The notes: generated from the letters alone by a model not told the origin. A stretch of 23,034 nucleotides of DNA from Sediminibacterium sp. (GCA_030158535.1 JAOASV010000334.1:1-23034); one strand, 5' to 3'; positions 1 through 8,708 are shown, numbered from the stretch's first letter. Numbers and translations: made by a program.

Positions 1-18
1 AAAAAGTAGTTTATATTA

Positions 19-447
19 TTAAATCAACTGTAAACTAAAATATCCAATCGCTGTAAATATTGCACAGCGTAATAAAACGCCTAAACTGCACCAAAATACC
101 ATTTTATTTGTAGGAACATTAAAGCCCACTCCAATACCAATACTTATAGGAGCGCCAACACTCATCGTGCCCAATAAACCTAAACCGATGACGCCATATT
201 TCTCCCAAATTTTTAAGACAAACCCAGGCTCTTTAGCAACTTTATTTGGTTTCGGCTTTCTAAACTTGCTCACCCATTGTTTAATCATGTCGCCAAGGTA
301 TGCAGCTATAAAAACACCCGTTAAACCGCCTAGTAGACTATAAGAGAAAATTTCTAACGGATGTAGTTTAAATGCAAATCCAGCGGGGATAGCAGCATAA
401 ATTTCAAAAGTTGCTAAACCAATTACAGTAAGAATCTTGTATACCAT
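19..447 (-). CDS. Small integral membrane protein, putative small multidrug export family
   Basis: The 142-residue product is very hydrophobic. It has an N-terminal segment with an AAIPAG element, a segment ending in AAYLGD, a basic loop (about residues 60-73, KFRKPKPNK), a KYGVIGLGLLG segment and a final hydrophobic stretch reaching the C-terminus. This order (E..AAIP.G, basic loop, KYG, glycine-rich helix) resembles the small multidrug export family often annotated from Pfam PF06695; that assignment is from memory of the family and is tentative. Substrate and role are unknown. The ATG at 447 is preceded on the minus strand by an A-rich leader and a TACCTTTG box about 27 bp upstream, so this start is reasonable. 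The gene stands alone, oriented like the Fic gene that precedes it on the minus strand. Confidence 0.6.
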   Translation of the reverse strand: MVYKILTVIGLATFEIYAAIPAGFAFKLHPLEIFSYSLLGGLTGVFIAAYLGDMIKQWVSKFRKPKPNKVAKEPGFVLKIWEKYGVIGLGLLGTMSVGAPISIGIGVGFNVPTNKMVFWCSLGVLLRCAIFTAIGYFSLQLI

Positions 448-473
448 TATTTTTGCTCATTTATGCCTAGGCG

Positions 474-481
474 CAAAGGTA
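474..481 (-). promoter_or_regulatory. Candidate -7 promoter box (TACCTTTG) for the membrane protein gene
   Basis: The minus strand reads TACCTTTG, an exact match to the Bacteroidetes -7 consensus TAnnTTTG, and would give a leader of about 20 nt. I see no clear -33 TTTG at the expected distance, so support is partial. Confidence 0.4.
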
Positions 482-594
482 TCGATATGTACTGTCTAGT
501 CCTGAAATATCCTTACATTTTTTTATGTCAGTATTTTATTTGTGTTAGCCCGAATTTGGTTGCGCTCGATCCAGAACTTGGATAGTGGTGTCAT

Positions 595-1638
595 TTATGT
601 TGAATAATATACGGTAGCTCTTCCAATACCTTCTTTTGTAATTTTCATCTTATTTAATAACTCAGTAATTGTTTTCTTTACAGTTGGCAGCGGGATGTTT
701 AACTTAGTAGAAATTTCTCCTGAACTGCATCCTTCATGATTATGTATAAAAAAAATAATTCTTTGTTCGCGGGGAGTGAGCGCTTCACTTACTTTTTTAC
801 TTTCTTCTAATTTCAATAACAAATTGCATTGAATATTATTTAGGCAGCTTATAAAAAATGTTAGCCAATTTGTTACATTTTCACCAGGCCTATTTTTTTG
901 TGTATCTATTAATACTTTGTAGTATTCGGATTTTCTTTTTTCAATTTCATGTTCAAAGCTTACATATTGTATCCACGAATAACCATTTTTTAATAAAAGT
1001 AAACTAGTTAGTAATCTACTTAATCTACCATTTCCATCTTGAAATGGATGGATGCTTAAAAATTCATAAACAAATAAGGCGTTTTTTATTAATGGTAATG
1101 TATCTTCATCACTATTGTACCATTCAATTAAACGGATCATTGCGTCTTCTGTTTGAAGCCCGGGTTCAGTGGTTTTGAAAATGGTTTGTTTGGACCCGTC
1201 AGGCAAATTTGCTTCTACTTCATTGCTTAATTGTTTGTATTCTCCTTTATGCCATGCATCTTTAATACTATGTTTTAATAAGTAATTATGCAAACTCTTA
1301 ATTTGGCTTTCCGTAATTGTAATCGATGCATAGTTTTCTGCAATTGCATCTAAGGTTTCATAATAGCCCACTACTTCTTGTTGATCTCTTTCTTCAAAAG
1401 AAGACATATTTATGTTTTCAATTAAAATACTTACTTCGTCATCGGTCATTTTTGAGCCTTCAATTCTTGTGGAAGCTCCTACACTTTTAACAGTTGCAAT
1501 ACTTTTAAGTTGGATTAATTTACTTCCTTCCTTTTTTTCTATGCTTGACCAAGTAGCATCAAAACGGTCAATTTTAGACAGTTCAGACAATATTTTCATG
1601 CTTAAGTCAAGTTGTAAGTTATTTATGTTAAGGGCCAT
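595..1638 (-). CDS. Fic family protein (class II, C-terminal winged helix)
   Basis: Fic proteins transfer AMP (or another nucleotide group) from ATP to hydroxyl side chains of target proteins. The catalytic motif HPFQDGNGRLSR is complete at about residues 197-208, with His197 as the general base. An N-terminal inhibitory-helix motif S56-T-R-I-E60-G61 matches (S/T)xxxE(G/N), which defines class II Fic proteins that hold themselves inactive through the glutamate. The last 60 or so residues (from LTPREQRI) look like a winged helix-turn-helix, as in many bacterial Fic regulators. I chose ATG 1638 (347 aa) over the in-frame ATG 1695 (366 aa) because the extra 19 codons run through a repeat array and promoter. 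No antitoxin gene is adjacent, which fits a self-inhibited form. The target is unknown. Confidence 0.9.
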   Translation of the reverse strand: MALNINNLQLDLSMKILSELSKIDRFDATWSSIEKKEGSKLIQLKSIATVKSVGASTRIEGSKMTDDEVSILIENINMSSFEERDQQEVVGYYETLDAIAENYASITITESQIKSLHNYLLKHSIKDAWHKGEYKQLSNEVEANLPDGSKQTIFKTTEPGLQTEDAMIRLIEWYNSDEDTLPLIKNALFVYEFLSIHPFQDGNGRLSRLLTSLLLLKNGYSWIQYVSFEHEIEKRKSEYYKVLIDTQKNRPGENVTNWLTFFISCLNNIQCNLLLKLEESKKVSEALTPREQRIIFFIHNHEGCSSGEISTKLNIPLPTVKKTITELLNKMKITKEGIGRATVYYST

Positions 1639-1640
1639 AA

Positions 1641-1688
1641 TATCCGTATTTATCCGTAAATATACGAAAGTGTATCCGATAATGGCAA
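1641..1688 (-). promoter_or_regulatory. Fic promoter overlaid by 10-bp phased direct repeats
   Basis: On the minus strand TTG (1686-1688) and TATATTTA (1657-1664) are 21 bp apart, close to the Bacteroidetes TTTG/TAnnTTTG promoter. On the plus strand the same region holds TATCCGTA at 1641 and 1651, TATACGAA at 1661 and TATCCGAT at 1673, spaced 10, 10 and 12 bp. The repeats therefore face one side of the helix across the promoter and predicted start (about 1650). This looks like a multi-site operator, possibly bound by the Fic protein's own winged helix. Confidence 0.5.
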
Positions 1689-1782
1689 CCTTCATTCATT
1701 TTTGCGGGAAATCGGTGTTGAAGATCTTTTATAACTTGTTAGGTTTAGAAAGGATATTTAATTAATTTCTAAAATCAAGTAT

Positions 1783-2030
1783 ATGACACATCAATTAAAG
1801 AGCAAATTGTTTGTTTTTACCTGCCTTATAATTATCGGTTTCTTTTACCACTAATAAATAAAACAGTACTTATTAAAAGAGTTTTTCAATTTATTATTCT
1901 TTCAATTACAAGTTTTTTAATGTTGAGTTTTATTCACGAAAAGATAAGAGACAAACAAAGTATAACCTACATAGGCATTATTCTTGTAACCCTGTATGGT
2001 ATTGGCTTGTTTTTATTGCTTCGAAAATAA
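1783..2030 (+). pseudogene. Decayed small membrane protein gene, copy 1
   Basis: An ATG at 1783 opens a 23-codon hydrophobic stretch (MTHQLKSKLFVFTC...) that stops at 1852. The next frame is open from upstream of this point to TAA 2028-2030 and encodes two more hydrophobic segments with an HEKIRDKQS linker and a YGIGLFLLLRK end. The two parts look like one membrane protein of about 80 residues split by a frameshift near the T-rich run at about 1838-1846. The final 36 codons (from ATG 1920) are 102/111 identical to a second copy at 8948-9058 with no indels. The C-terminal helix pair loosely resembles the last hairpin of DMT-type transporters, but I do not assign a family. An alternative is that only the 36-aa ORF is translated. 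Confidence 0.4.
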
Positions 2031-2080
2031 TAGCCTCCTTTAATATTCTTTTTCTCTCACAAAAATGTATGCAAATCATA
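1884..2080 (+). repeat. Direct repeat copy 1 (partner at 8912-9118)
   Basis: About 200 bp aligns with 8912-9118 without indels through the small ORF; the main length difference is an extra TGTATGCAAAT unit near the end of the second copy. Similarity continues weakly into the following hairpin (ending ...AAACCCTT in both). The two copies have the same orientation and lie on either side of the efflux operon. Confidence 0.85.
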
Positions 2081-2081
2081 A

Positions 2082-2117
2082 AGAAGGGTTTATGCCTTTA
2101 ACAGCATAAACCCTTCT
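2082..2117 (-). terminator. Terminator of the RND efflux operon
   Basis: A perfect 14-bp stem (2082-2095 with 2104-2117) with an 8-nt loop lies 8 bp past the stop of the outer-membrane factor gene. The T-tract on the minus strand is weak (CTTTATGATTT). Its symmetry means it could also stop plus-strand transcripts from the small ORF. Confidence 0.75.
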
Positions 2118-2124
2118 ATTGTAT

Positions 2125-3537
2125 TTAATTCCAGCCGCCACCTAATGCCCGGTAAATATTAATTTTTGCGTGTAATTGTTTTAACTTAGTTTCAATCAAT
2201 TCAATTCTTGCATCCAATGCCTCACGTTGTGTAAGTAAAACTTCAATGTAGTCAGCCTTGCTAGAAATAAATAATTTATTTGAAATATCTACCGATTGGT
2301 TCAGAATTTCAACTTCTTTAGCTTTTGTCTCGTAACTATTTTTATTATTGTTTATGAAAGACAATTGATTTGCTACTTCAATAAATGCACTTAAAATTGT
2401 ACGTTCATATTCATAAGCTGAAATAATTTGTCTTTCATTTGCATTTTTATATACTGCAATGATTCCGTTTTTATTGATAAGTGGTCCTACAGCATCACCT
2501 GCTAAATTGTATAACAACGATTCTGGTCTGAATATAAATCCAGGATTGAAAGAAGTAAATCCGGTACTAGCTGTTAAAGTAAATGACGGATAAAAGTTTG
2601 CCCTAGCAACCTGAACGTCTAACTTTGACGCAGCTAATCTTAATTCGGCTTGCTTGATATCAGGTCGGTTTAATAGCAATTGTGTAGGAATACCACTTTG
2701 TACAGTTTCAACCGGAATCTCATTTAGCGCAATATTCGTTCTTGCTACATGCTGCGTAAATTTACTAGTCAGAAAATTCATTTTATTTTCTGTTTCCACA
2801 ATTTGCTGCTGTATATCATACTGTAAATTTTGAGTATGTAATAATTGCGCATCAAAACGGTTAACAGCTAATTGCGACACTTTAGCAGCATCTTTTTCTA
2901 GTTTAACCATTTTTAATGCGTTTTTTTGTACATCAATATTTTGTTGTACAATTAGCATCATATTGTCAAGTGCAAGTAATTCATAATAAGCACTTGCAAT
3001 TTCTGCAATCAAATTGGTTAACATAAAATTCCTTCCCTCAATAGTAGCAAAGTATTTGATGACTGCAGATTTTTTTGCATTTCTTAGTTTTTTCCATACA
3101 TCCAGTTCCCAAGAAGCATAAATTCCTCCTCTAAAATCACCAATATACTTGGGTCCTTTATCAGGATTGAGTTTTAAATCTTCTTCCGAGAGACCGTCCC
3201 AGGTGTATTTTCCTGTTTTTTCGATTCCTGCAACTCCAACAAGGTTTACAAAAGGCAAATATTCTCCCTTTCGTGCTTGTATTTCATTTTTGTCAATTTC
3301 TATTTCATGTAATGCAATATTTAATTCCTGATTGCTTTTAAGTGCAGAATCAATTAGGGCAGTTAAATATGGATCCGTAAAATACTGACGCCACTTGATG
3401 GATGCAATATTGGTAGAATCTTGTGTAGTATTATAATAAGCGGGTACTGTTTTGTTTTCTTGTTTACTAACTAGTATTGGTATTTTACATGCAGTAAAAC
3501 AAATAATAGCCAATAATATAATAATTTTATTGTTCAT
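2125..3537 (-). CDS. TolC/OprM-type outer-membrane efflux lipoprotein
   Basis: This is the outer-membrane channel of a tripartite RND pump (470 aa). The N-terminus is a lipoprotein signal with lipobox FTAC at about residues 13-16, as in OprM/NodT-type factors. The body has the internal duplication of the outer-membrane efflux family: long helices with ALxSNQELNIALHE near the first repeat and LLNRPDIKQAELRLAAS plus ARANFYPSFTLTAS at the second. The RPDI..AE.RL..S and FYPS.TL..S signatures are typical of NodT-type proteins. Its start codon lies 11 bp inside the end of the pump gene, implying translational coupling. It is last in the operon and followed by a strong hairpin. Confidence 0.93.
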   Translation of the reverse strand: MNNKIIILLAIICFTACKIPILVSKQENKTVPAYYNTTQDSTNIASIKWRQYFTDPYLTALIDSALKSNQELNIALHEIEIDKNEIQARKGEYLPFVNLVGVAGIEKTGKYTWDGLSEEDLKLNPDKGPKYIGDFRGGIYASWELDVWKKLRNAKKSAVIKYFATIEGRNFMLTNLIAEIASAYYELLALDNMMLIVQQNIDVQKNALKMVKLEKDAAKVSQLAVNRFDAQLLHTQNLQYDIQQQIVETENKMNFLTSKFTQHVARTNIALNEIPVETVQSGIPTQLLLNRPDIKQAELRLAASKLDVQVARANFYPSFTLTASTGFTSFNPGFIFRPESLLYNLAGDAVGPLINKNGIIAVYKNANERQIISAYEYERTILSAFIEVANQLSFINNNKNSYETKAKEVEILNQSVDISNKLFISSKADYIEVLLTQREALDARIELIETKLKQLHAKINIYRALGGGWN

Positions 3538-6500
3538 TTTTTTGCCTCCTTATTTTTTTGATAATGTTTTTGATTTGTTTATAAAGGGCAGAGTCTTCTC
3601 TGTTTTCTACAAAATTTTCAGTTAATGGATTTAAATCCTCATTTTTAATGAGTGATCTTCCATCTTGAAGTTTTGCAAAAATGTAATAAAGACCAGGAAT
3701 AACTAAGACACCAAAAATGGTTCCAAACAACATGCCCCCAAGTGCAGATGCTCCGATGGTGTGATTACCTACAGCGCCTGGACCTTTTGCTAAAACGAGT
3801 GGGATCAAACCTGCAATAAATGCAAATGAAGTCATCAAAATGGGACGAAATCTTGCTTTTGCACCAGCAATGGCTGATTCCAAAACGGTTGCACCCTGAT
3901 TCTTTTTTTGAACAGCATATTCAACAATCAATACTGCATTTTTACCTAATAGACCTACCAGCATAATAAGTCCAATTTGTGCATATACATCATTGGACAG
4001 ATTCATGGACTTAAGTAAAGCAAATGAACCAAAAATACCAGGGAGAATAGAAAGCAAGACAGCAAATGGCAAAATAAAACTTTCGTATTGTGCTGACAAA
4101 ATCAGATAAACAAAGAATATTACAATGATAAATATGTACAATGCTTCATTGCCTCTTTTTGATTCATCGTATGAGATGCCTTCCCACGCTATGTCATATC
4201 CTCTAGGTAATGAAGTTTTTGCTACTTCTTTAATGGCCTCGATGGCATCACCTGAAGAATAGCCTTTAGCAGGAACGCCATTGATTAATGAAGAAACATA
4301 AAGATTGTATCTAGAAATTTCATTTGGCCCTTGTGTTTTTTTAATACTCATAAATGCAGAGTATGGAACCATTTCACCACTTTCATTTTTGATAAACATA
4401 TTCAAAATGTCAGAAGGTTGTTTTCTAAATTCTGGGCCAGCTTGTGTATATACCTTGTAGTAATTATTAAATCGAATAAAGCCTTGCTCATAGGTACTAC
4501 CCACCATTATGTTTAGGTTTTCCATTGCTTCGCCAATAGACACTCCTTTTTGCATGGCTAAATTATTGTCAATTAGAATTTCGTATTGCGGATATTTAGC
4601 AGAATAGAATGCAAATAATCCGCTAAGCTCTTTTCGTTTTTTTAGAGCTTCTACAAATTCGCTGTTTACTTTATCAAATTCTTGATAATCCACATCACTT
4701 CCTTTATCTAGCAGACGCAATGAAAATCCATCTGACGTGCCATAGCCAGGAACAGCAGGCGGTTCAAAGTATTCTATGTTTGCTGGAAGATCTTTCGCTT
4801 TTTCTTCGAGCTCTTTAATTATTTCTTTTACATTCTGTTTTCTATCAGCCCAATCTTTTAAGTTAATTAGACAGGTGCCTGCATTTGATCCACGTCCTTC
4901 TGTCAAAATTTCATAACCAGCTAATGAAGTTACTGAAGAAACGCCTTCTACTTCTTTTGCTATTAATTGAAGTTTTTTTGAAATTTCATTTGTCCGCTCT
5001 AAAGTCGTGCCAGGAGGGGTTTGAATAATGGCATAGATTTGACCTTGATCTTCATTTGGAATAAATCCTGCTGGCAAAATTTTATTCACGCCTACAATAC
5101 CAAATGCAAACACAATTAGTATCCCAAAAGTCAGGGTTTTTCTATTAACAATTAGCCTAAGATATTTTTCATATTTTCCAGTAGCTCTGTCAAAAGTTTT
5201 ATTGAACCAATCAAGGAATAAATTAATAGGTGTTTTTTTCTTATGGTGACCATGCGTATTTTTTAATAAAATAGCACATAAAACTGGCGTTAGTGTTAAT
5301 GCTACAAATCCTGAAATGACAATAGCACTTGCCATGGTGAGTGAAAACTGACGATATAATACGCCCACTGGCCCCGTCATAAAAGTAACAGGAATAAATA
5401 CAGATGCCATTACCAAAGTAATAGCGATAATAGCTCCACTTATTTCTTTAACTACTTTTTTTACTGCTGCATATGCAGATATATTTTCTTCATGCATTTT
5501 CACATGCACGGCTTCTACCACTACAATGGCATCATCTACAACAACGCCAATGGCAAGTACAAGCGCAAATAAAGTAATAAGATTGATGCTAACACCAAAT
5601 GCGTTCATTATCACAAATGCACCAATTAATGAAACAGGAACCGCTAATATGGGTATTATGGTAGAGCGCCAATCTCCCAAAAAGATAAATACAACAAAGG
5701 CAACAAGTAAAAAAGCTTCTACTAAAGTATGAAGCACCTTTTCAATGGAGGCATCTACAAACTTAGATACGTCGTAATTGATTTCAAAATCTACACCAGG
5801 TGGAAAATCTTTTTTTAACTCTTTTAATTTTTCCTTCACATCATCAATAACAATTCTTGCATTACTACCTGGATTTTGCTTTAATACAAGTGATGCAGAT
5901 GGATGTCCGTCTTTGTTTGAATAGATGTCGACAAATTCAGAACCTACTTCTACTTTAGCAATATCTTTTAGTTTCAACATTTCACCATCCGCATTAGCTC
6001 GGACCACAATATTGTCGTATTGCTCGGGTGTGTTATACCAACCTTTATAGGTGAATACATATTCTTGCGATTGAGCTGTTTTACCCGAACTCAATCCTAC
6101 TCGACCAGGTCTGGCTAAAACACTTTGTTCATCAATAGCTTTTAAAACATCTTTTGCTGAAATATTATAAGCCCTCATACGTTCGGGATTTAACCAAACG
6201 CGAATGGCAAACGAGCGGCTACCAATGGCTTGTGCAAGCCCCATGCCCTTAATTCTTTGTAATTCGGGGAGTATGAATGTATTGGCGTAATTGAATAAAA
6301 ACTTTTCATCAACCTTATTGTCCTTACTATATAAGTTAAGGTACATGAGCATACTTGGTTGCATAGGAGCAATGATGACACCCTCACGTTGAACGAGTGG
6401 GGGTAAATTGGTCATTACTTGATCCACTCTTGATTTTACCCTAACTGCAGCTAGCGTTGGGTCTGTTCCGGGCTCAAAAATAACTTCGATACTTGCTTCA

Positions 6501-6757
6501 CTTGCACTGGTTGCATCAGATAGCATGTATTGCATTCCTTGAACACCATTAATTGCGCGCTCTAAAATAGTGAGTGTCGATTTTACCAATACATCTGCAT
6601 TGGATCCTGGGAATTCAATAAATATGTTAACCCTAGGAGGTGCAATTTCTGGAAATTGTGCAATCGGAGATTTTGTGATTGCGATAATACCCATAAATAC
6701 AATTGCTAGAGATAAAGCAATGGCTAATACAGGCCTTTTTATAAAATTATTAAACAT
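3527..6757 (-). CDS. AcrB/HAE1-type RND multidrug efflux pump, inner membrane
   Basis: A proton-driven drug exporter of full length (1076 aa). The N-terminal FIKRPVLAIALSLAIVFMG is the usual first helix. The proton-relay residues are present: the Asp pair D408-D409 in GVVVDDAIVVVEAV (TM4) and K939 in GLLGKNAVLIVEYA (TM10), matching AcrB D407/D408/K940. Two large periplasmic loops and twelve predicted helices fit the HAE1 subgroup rather than the heavy-metal CusA type, since no Met-based metal relay stands out. The gene starts 21 bp after the adaptor gene and overlaps the outer-membrane factor gene by 11 bp. The C-terminus has a basic cytoplasmic tail of about 45 residues. Substrates cannot be read from the sequence. 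Confidence 0.95.
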   Translation of the reverse strand: MFNNFIKRPVLAIALSLAIVFMGIIAITKSPIAQFPEIAPPRVNIFIEFPGSNADVLVKSTLTILERAINGVQGMQYMLSDATSASEASIEVIFEPGTDPTLAAVRVKSRVDQVMTNLPPLVQREGVIIAPMQPSMLMYLNLYSKDNKVDEKFLFNYANTFILPELQRIKGMGLAQAIGSRSFAIRVWLNPERMRAYNISAKDVLKAIDEQSVLARPGRVGLSSGKTAQSQEYVFTYKGWYNTPEQYDNIVVRANADGEMLKLKDIAKVEVGSEFVDIYSNKDGHPSASLVLKQNPGSNARIVIDDVKEKLKELKKDFPPGVDFEINYDVSKFVDASIEKVLHTLVEAFLLVAFVVFIFLGDWRSTIIPILAVPVSLIGAFVIMNAFGVSINLITLFALVLAIGVVVDDAIVVVEAVHVKMHEENISAYAAVKKVVKEISGAIIAITLVMASVFIPVTFMTGPVGVLYRQFSLTMASAIVISGFVALTLTPVLCAILLKNTHGHHKKKTPINLFLDWFNKTFDRATGKYEKYLRLIVNRKTLTFGILIVFAFGIVGVNKILPAGFIPNEDQGQIYAIIQTPPGTTLERTNEISKKLQLIAKEVEGVSSVTSLAGYEILTEGRGSNAGTCLINLKDWADRKQNVKEIIKELEEKAKDLPANIEYFEPPAVPGYGTSDGFSLRLLDKGSDVDYQEFDKVNSEFVEALKKRKELSGLFAFYSAKYPQYEILIDNNLAMQKGVSIGEAMENLNIMVGSTYEQGFIRFNNYYKVYTQAGPEFRKQPSDILNMFIKNESGEMVPYSAFMSIKKTQGPNEISRYNLYVSSLINGVPAKGYSSGDAIEAIKEVAKTSLPRGYDIAWEGISYDESKRGNEALYIFIIVIFFVYLILSAQYESFILPFAVLLSILPGIFGSFALLKSMNLSNDVYAQIGLIMLVGLLGKNAVLIVEYAVQKKNQGATVLESAIAGAKARFRPILMTSFAFIAGLIPLVLAKGPGAVGNHTIGASALGGMLFGTIFGVLVIPGLYYIFAKLQDGRSLIKNEDLNPLTENFVENREDSALYKQIKNIIKKIRRQKNEQ

Positions 6758-6778
6758 GATTGCTTGATTTTCTTGCCA

Positions 6779-7864
6779 TTATTCGGCGTGAATATTTTTT
6801 ATTCCGGCTAATTCTTTTTCTAGAGAAACGAAATTGTATTTGATTTTTTCATTGTTCTTTACTTTACCTATGCCTTCCAATAAGATTTTATCGGTTGGCT
6901 TTAGTCCAGTTGCAACGACATATAAATGAGGTACTTCTTGAGCAATAGTAATTTGGCTAGATGTAATTACACCTTTTTCATTTACTATATACACATACTT
7001 TTTATCTAGTACATCAAAAGTTGATTTTTGTGGAATGATGATGGCATTTTTTAGTTCAATGGGCATCATAATATTACCCGTTTCTCCGTGCCTCAAAATG
7101 CCTTTGGGATTTTGAAATACTGCTCTAAATGCAATATTTCCAGTTTCGTTATTAAAATCTGCTTCAACTGTTTCAACAAAACCGCTATTTTCAAACAGTT
7201 CTTTATTTGCCAGCTGCAATAATACTTTTTGCTTTTCTTTTGATTTTACTTTTTGGATATAATCTAGGTATTCTGCTTCTGCCACATTAAAATATACCCA
7301 CATTTTGCTATTATCTGAAAGACTAGTAAGTAGTTCACCTTCGTCTACTAAACTTCCAAGACGCGTGTGAAATTTATCCATGATACCATCAAATGGTGCA
7401 CGGATTTCAGTAAAATCTAGGTGCGCTTGTGCTAATTGTAATTCTGCTTTGGCTTTATCAAGCTTAGCTTTTGCCATGGCAAGCTCACTTGAAGAAACAA
7501 CGTTATTATCTGCTAATCCTTTTGTGTTTTTGTATTCTATTTCTGCGAAATTTAGCTCTGCTTTAGACTTACTTACTTCCGCTTCATAAATGGCGGGCAT
7601 TAATTTAAACATGAGTTGCCCTTTTTTTACATATTGACCTTCGTCTACAAATATTTTTTGTAGGTATCCCTTTTCTTGAGATCTAAGTTCGATGTGGTTC
7701 GCAGAATGAATTTGTGCAACATACTCTTTATAAATTATGGTATCAACTTGTATTGGATTTGTTACAGAGAATGTAATTTCTTCTTCTTTTTTTAATTCAT
7801 GTTCTGAACAAGATGAAAAAAATAGGATAGTAATCCATAGGATACTGGTAATAATTTGACGCAT
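6779..7864 (-). CDS. RND efflux periplasmic adaptor (membrane fusion protein), lipoprotein
   Basis: A 361-aa HlyD/AcrA-type adaptor linking the AcrB-like pump to the outer-membrane channel. It opens with a lipoprotein signal ending FFSSC at about residues 16-20. A first half-lipoyl motif follows (ELRSQEKGYLQKIFVDEGQYVKKGQLMFKL), then a coiled-coil hairpin of about 60 residues rich in A/K/E, and the second half-lipoyl motif (FTEIRAPFDGIMDKF). The rest forms beta-barrel and membrane-proximal domains, with the characteristic HGETGNIMMP. The length is usual for the family. It lies 21 bp upstream of the pump gene, so the two are cotranscribed. Confidence 0.94.
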   Translation of the reverse strand: MRQIITSILWITILFFSSCSEHELKKEEEITFSVTNPIQVDTIIYKEYVAQIHSANHIELRSQEKGYLQKIFVDEGQYVKKGQLMFKLMPAIYEAEVSKSKAELNFAEIEYKNTKGLADNNVVSSSELAMAKAKLDKAKAELQLAQAHLDFTEIRAPFDGIMDKFHTRLGSLVDEGELLTSLSDNSKMWVYFNVAEAEYLDYIQKVKSKEKQKVLLQLANKELFENSGFVETVEADFNNETGNIAFRAVFQNPKGILRHGETGNIMMPIELKNAIIIPQKSTFDVLDKKYVYIVNEKGVITSSQITIAQEVPHLYVVATGLKPTDKILLEGIGKVKNNEKIKYNFVSLEKELAGIKNIHAE

Positions 7865-7966
7865 TAAATTTGTTTTGAGAGATTGATAAATACAATAATG
7901 AAAAAATACAAGTATGCATTTTCCCTTAGCAATTAAGCTAGTGATAAAGTGGAAGCCAATAAATTG

Positions 7967-8389
7967 TTAGGACAGGAAGCTCTTCCAACAATGGTAGAGT
8001 ATAAAAAATGGCAAATCAACTTTATGTTGATTACCGGATGCAAGCCTTAAGTAAAGGGTATTGATAGCGTCTGTATAGATCGCTTTTATGTAATTATGGT
8101 TGGAAGAAAAAAAGTTTTTTATTTCTTCTTGTTCATTATGAATATCATCTTCATCTTCTGATTCTGCTTCAACTATTTGATGTGTTTGCGGACTATGATT
8201 TTGTTTGGTGCCATTCTCAAAATATTTATTTTGACTGGCTCGATAATGTAGATTGGAGAAAGCTCCTGTATTTTGCTGGTTAGCAAATGAAAGATGCTGA
8301 AAAAGAAAAGCAATACATAGCAAAACAATGAAACGAACATGAATCCACTTTTTACCTTGCATGATTTTTACAATATTCTTTTTCTGCAT
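7967..8389 (-). CDS. Small secreted hypothetical protein at the head of the efflux operon
   Basis: I do not recognise a named family. The 140-aa product has a Sec signal peptide (basic GKKWIHVRF, hydrophobic FIVLLCIAFLFQHL, likely cleavage after SFA). A strongly acidic stretch follows (EAESEDEDDIHNEQEEIK, about residues 75-92), then a C-terminal part ending FFILYHCWKSFLS. There is an alternative start at ATG 8362, which would give a more standard signal peptide. The gene lies 102 bp upstream of the adaptor gene on the same strand and is probably the first gene of the operon. The acidic patch might bind cations, but that is a guess. I found no convincing promoter upstream. Confidence 0.6.
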   Translation of the reverse strand: MQKKNIVKIMQGKKWIHVRFIVLLCIAFLFQHLSFANQQNTGAFSNLHYRASQNKYFENGTKQNHSPQTHQIVEAESEDEDDIHNEQEEIKNFFSSNHNYIKAIYTDAINTLYLRLASGNQHKVDLPFFILYHCWKSFLS

Positions 8390-8481
8390 TGAGATACTAA
8401 ATTAAGGAAAAACACATCTAGATGCTAATCGCTGATAATGAATTAACGTTTTAATTCAATTCCCTATTGCACATAAACAAA

Positions 8482-8514
8482 AAGGGTCCCAGCATATGAA
8501 ACGCTGAAACCCTT
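8482..8514 (-). terminator. tRNA-type terminator copy downstream of att copy A
   Basis: 12-bp stem (8482-8493 with 8503-8514). On the plus strand it has two C-A mismatches that become G-U pairs on the minus strand, followed there by TTTTTG. It is therefore built to stop minus-strand RNA. The design matches the terminator of the intact tRNA at 10215-10246, so tRNA end and terminator were duplicated together. Confidence 0.7.
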
Positions 8515-8528
8515 GATCTTATTAGGGT

Positions 8529-8563
8529 GGGCCCACCAGGGCATGATCCTGGGACCCCCTGAT
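8529..8563 (-). repeat. att copy A: duplicated 3' half of tRNA-Ile2
   Basis: 35 bp identical to the 3' half of the tRNA gene at 10269-10303 (acceptor 3' strand, T arm, variable loop and the 3' side of the anticodon stem). Identity ends where the anticodon loop begins. It reads in the same orientation as the intact gene and lies 145 bp from the integrase stub. Confidence 0.85.
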
Positions 8564-8566
8564 ATG

Positions 8567-8630
8567 GTCAACTAGCTGATAATTATGTCTTTAGTAGGCA
8601 TGGTTAACAGCTTTAGCTACTATAGTTAAC
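8567..8630. repeat. GTTAAC-AGCT repeats between att A and the integrase stub
   Basis: Three related words occur: GTCAACTAGCT (8567-8577), GTTAACAGCT (8603-8612) and, inverted, AGCTACTATAGTTAAC (8615-8630). Their place between the attachment copy and the integrase start is where integrase arm-type sites usually lie. This is inference from position and repetition only. Confidence 0.3.
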
Positions 8631-8708
8631 GGATTGGATACCAAATTAGCTATAAAAAGAACTTGAAACTGCCTCTTCCACTATTAAAAGGGGTACAAAA
8701 ACCAAGTT

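Noticed and set aside
1639..1695. N-terminal extension of the Fic protein to ATG 1695
   Set aside because: The extra codons coincide with a promoter and a 10-bp repeat array; homologous N-termini fit the start at 1638.
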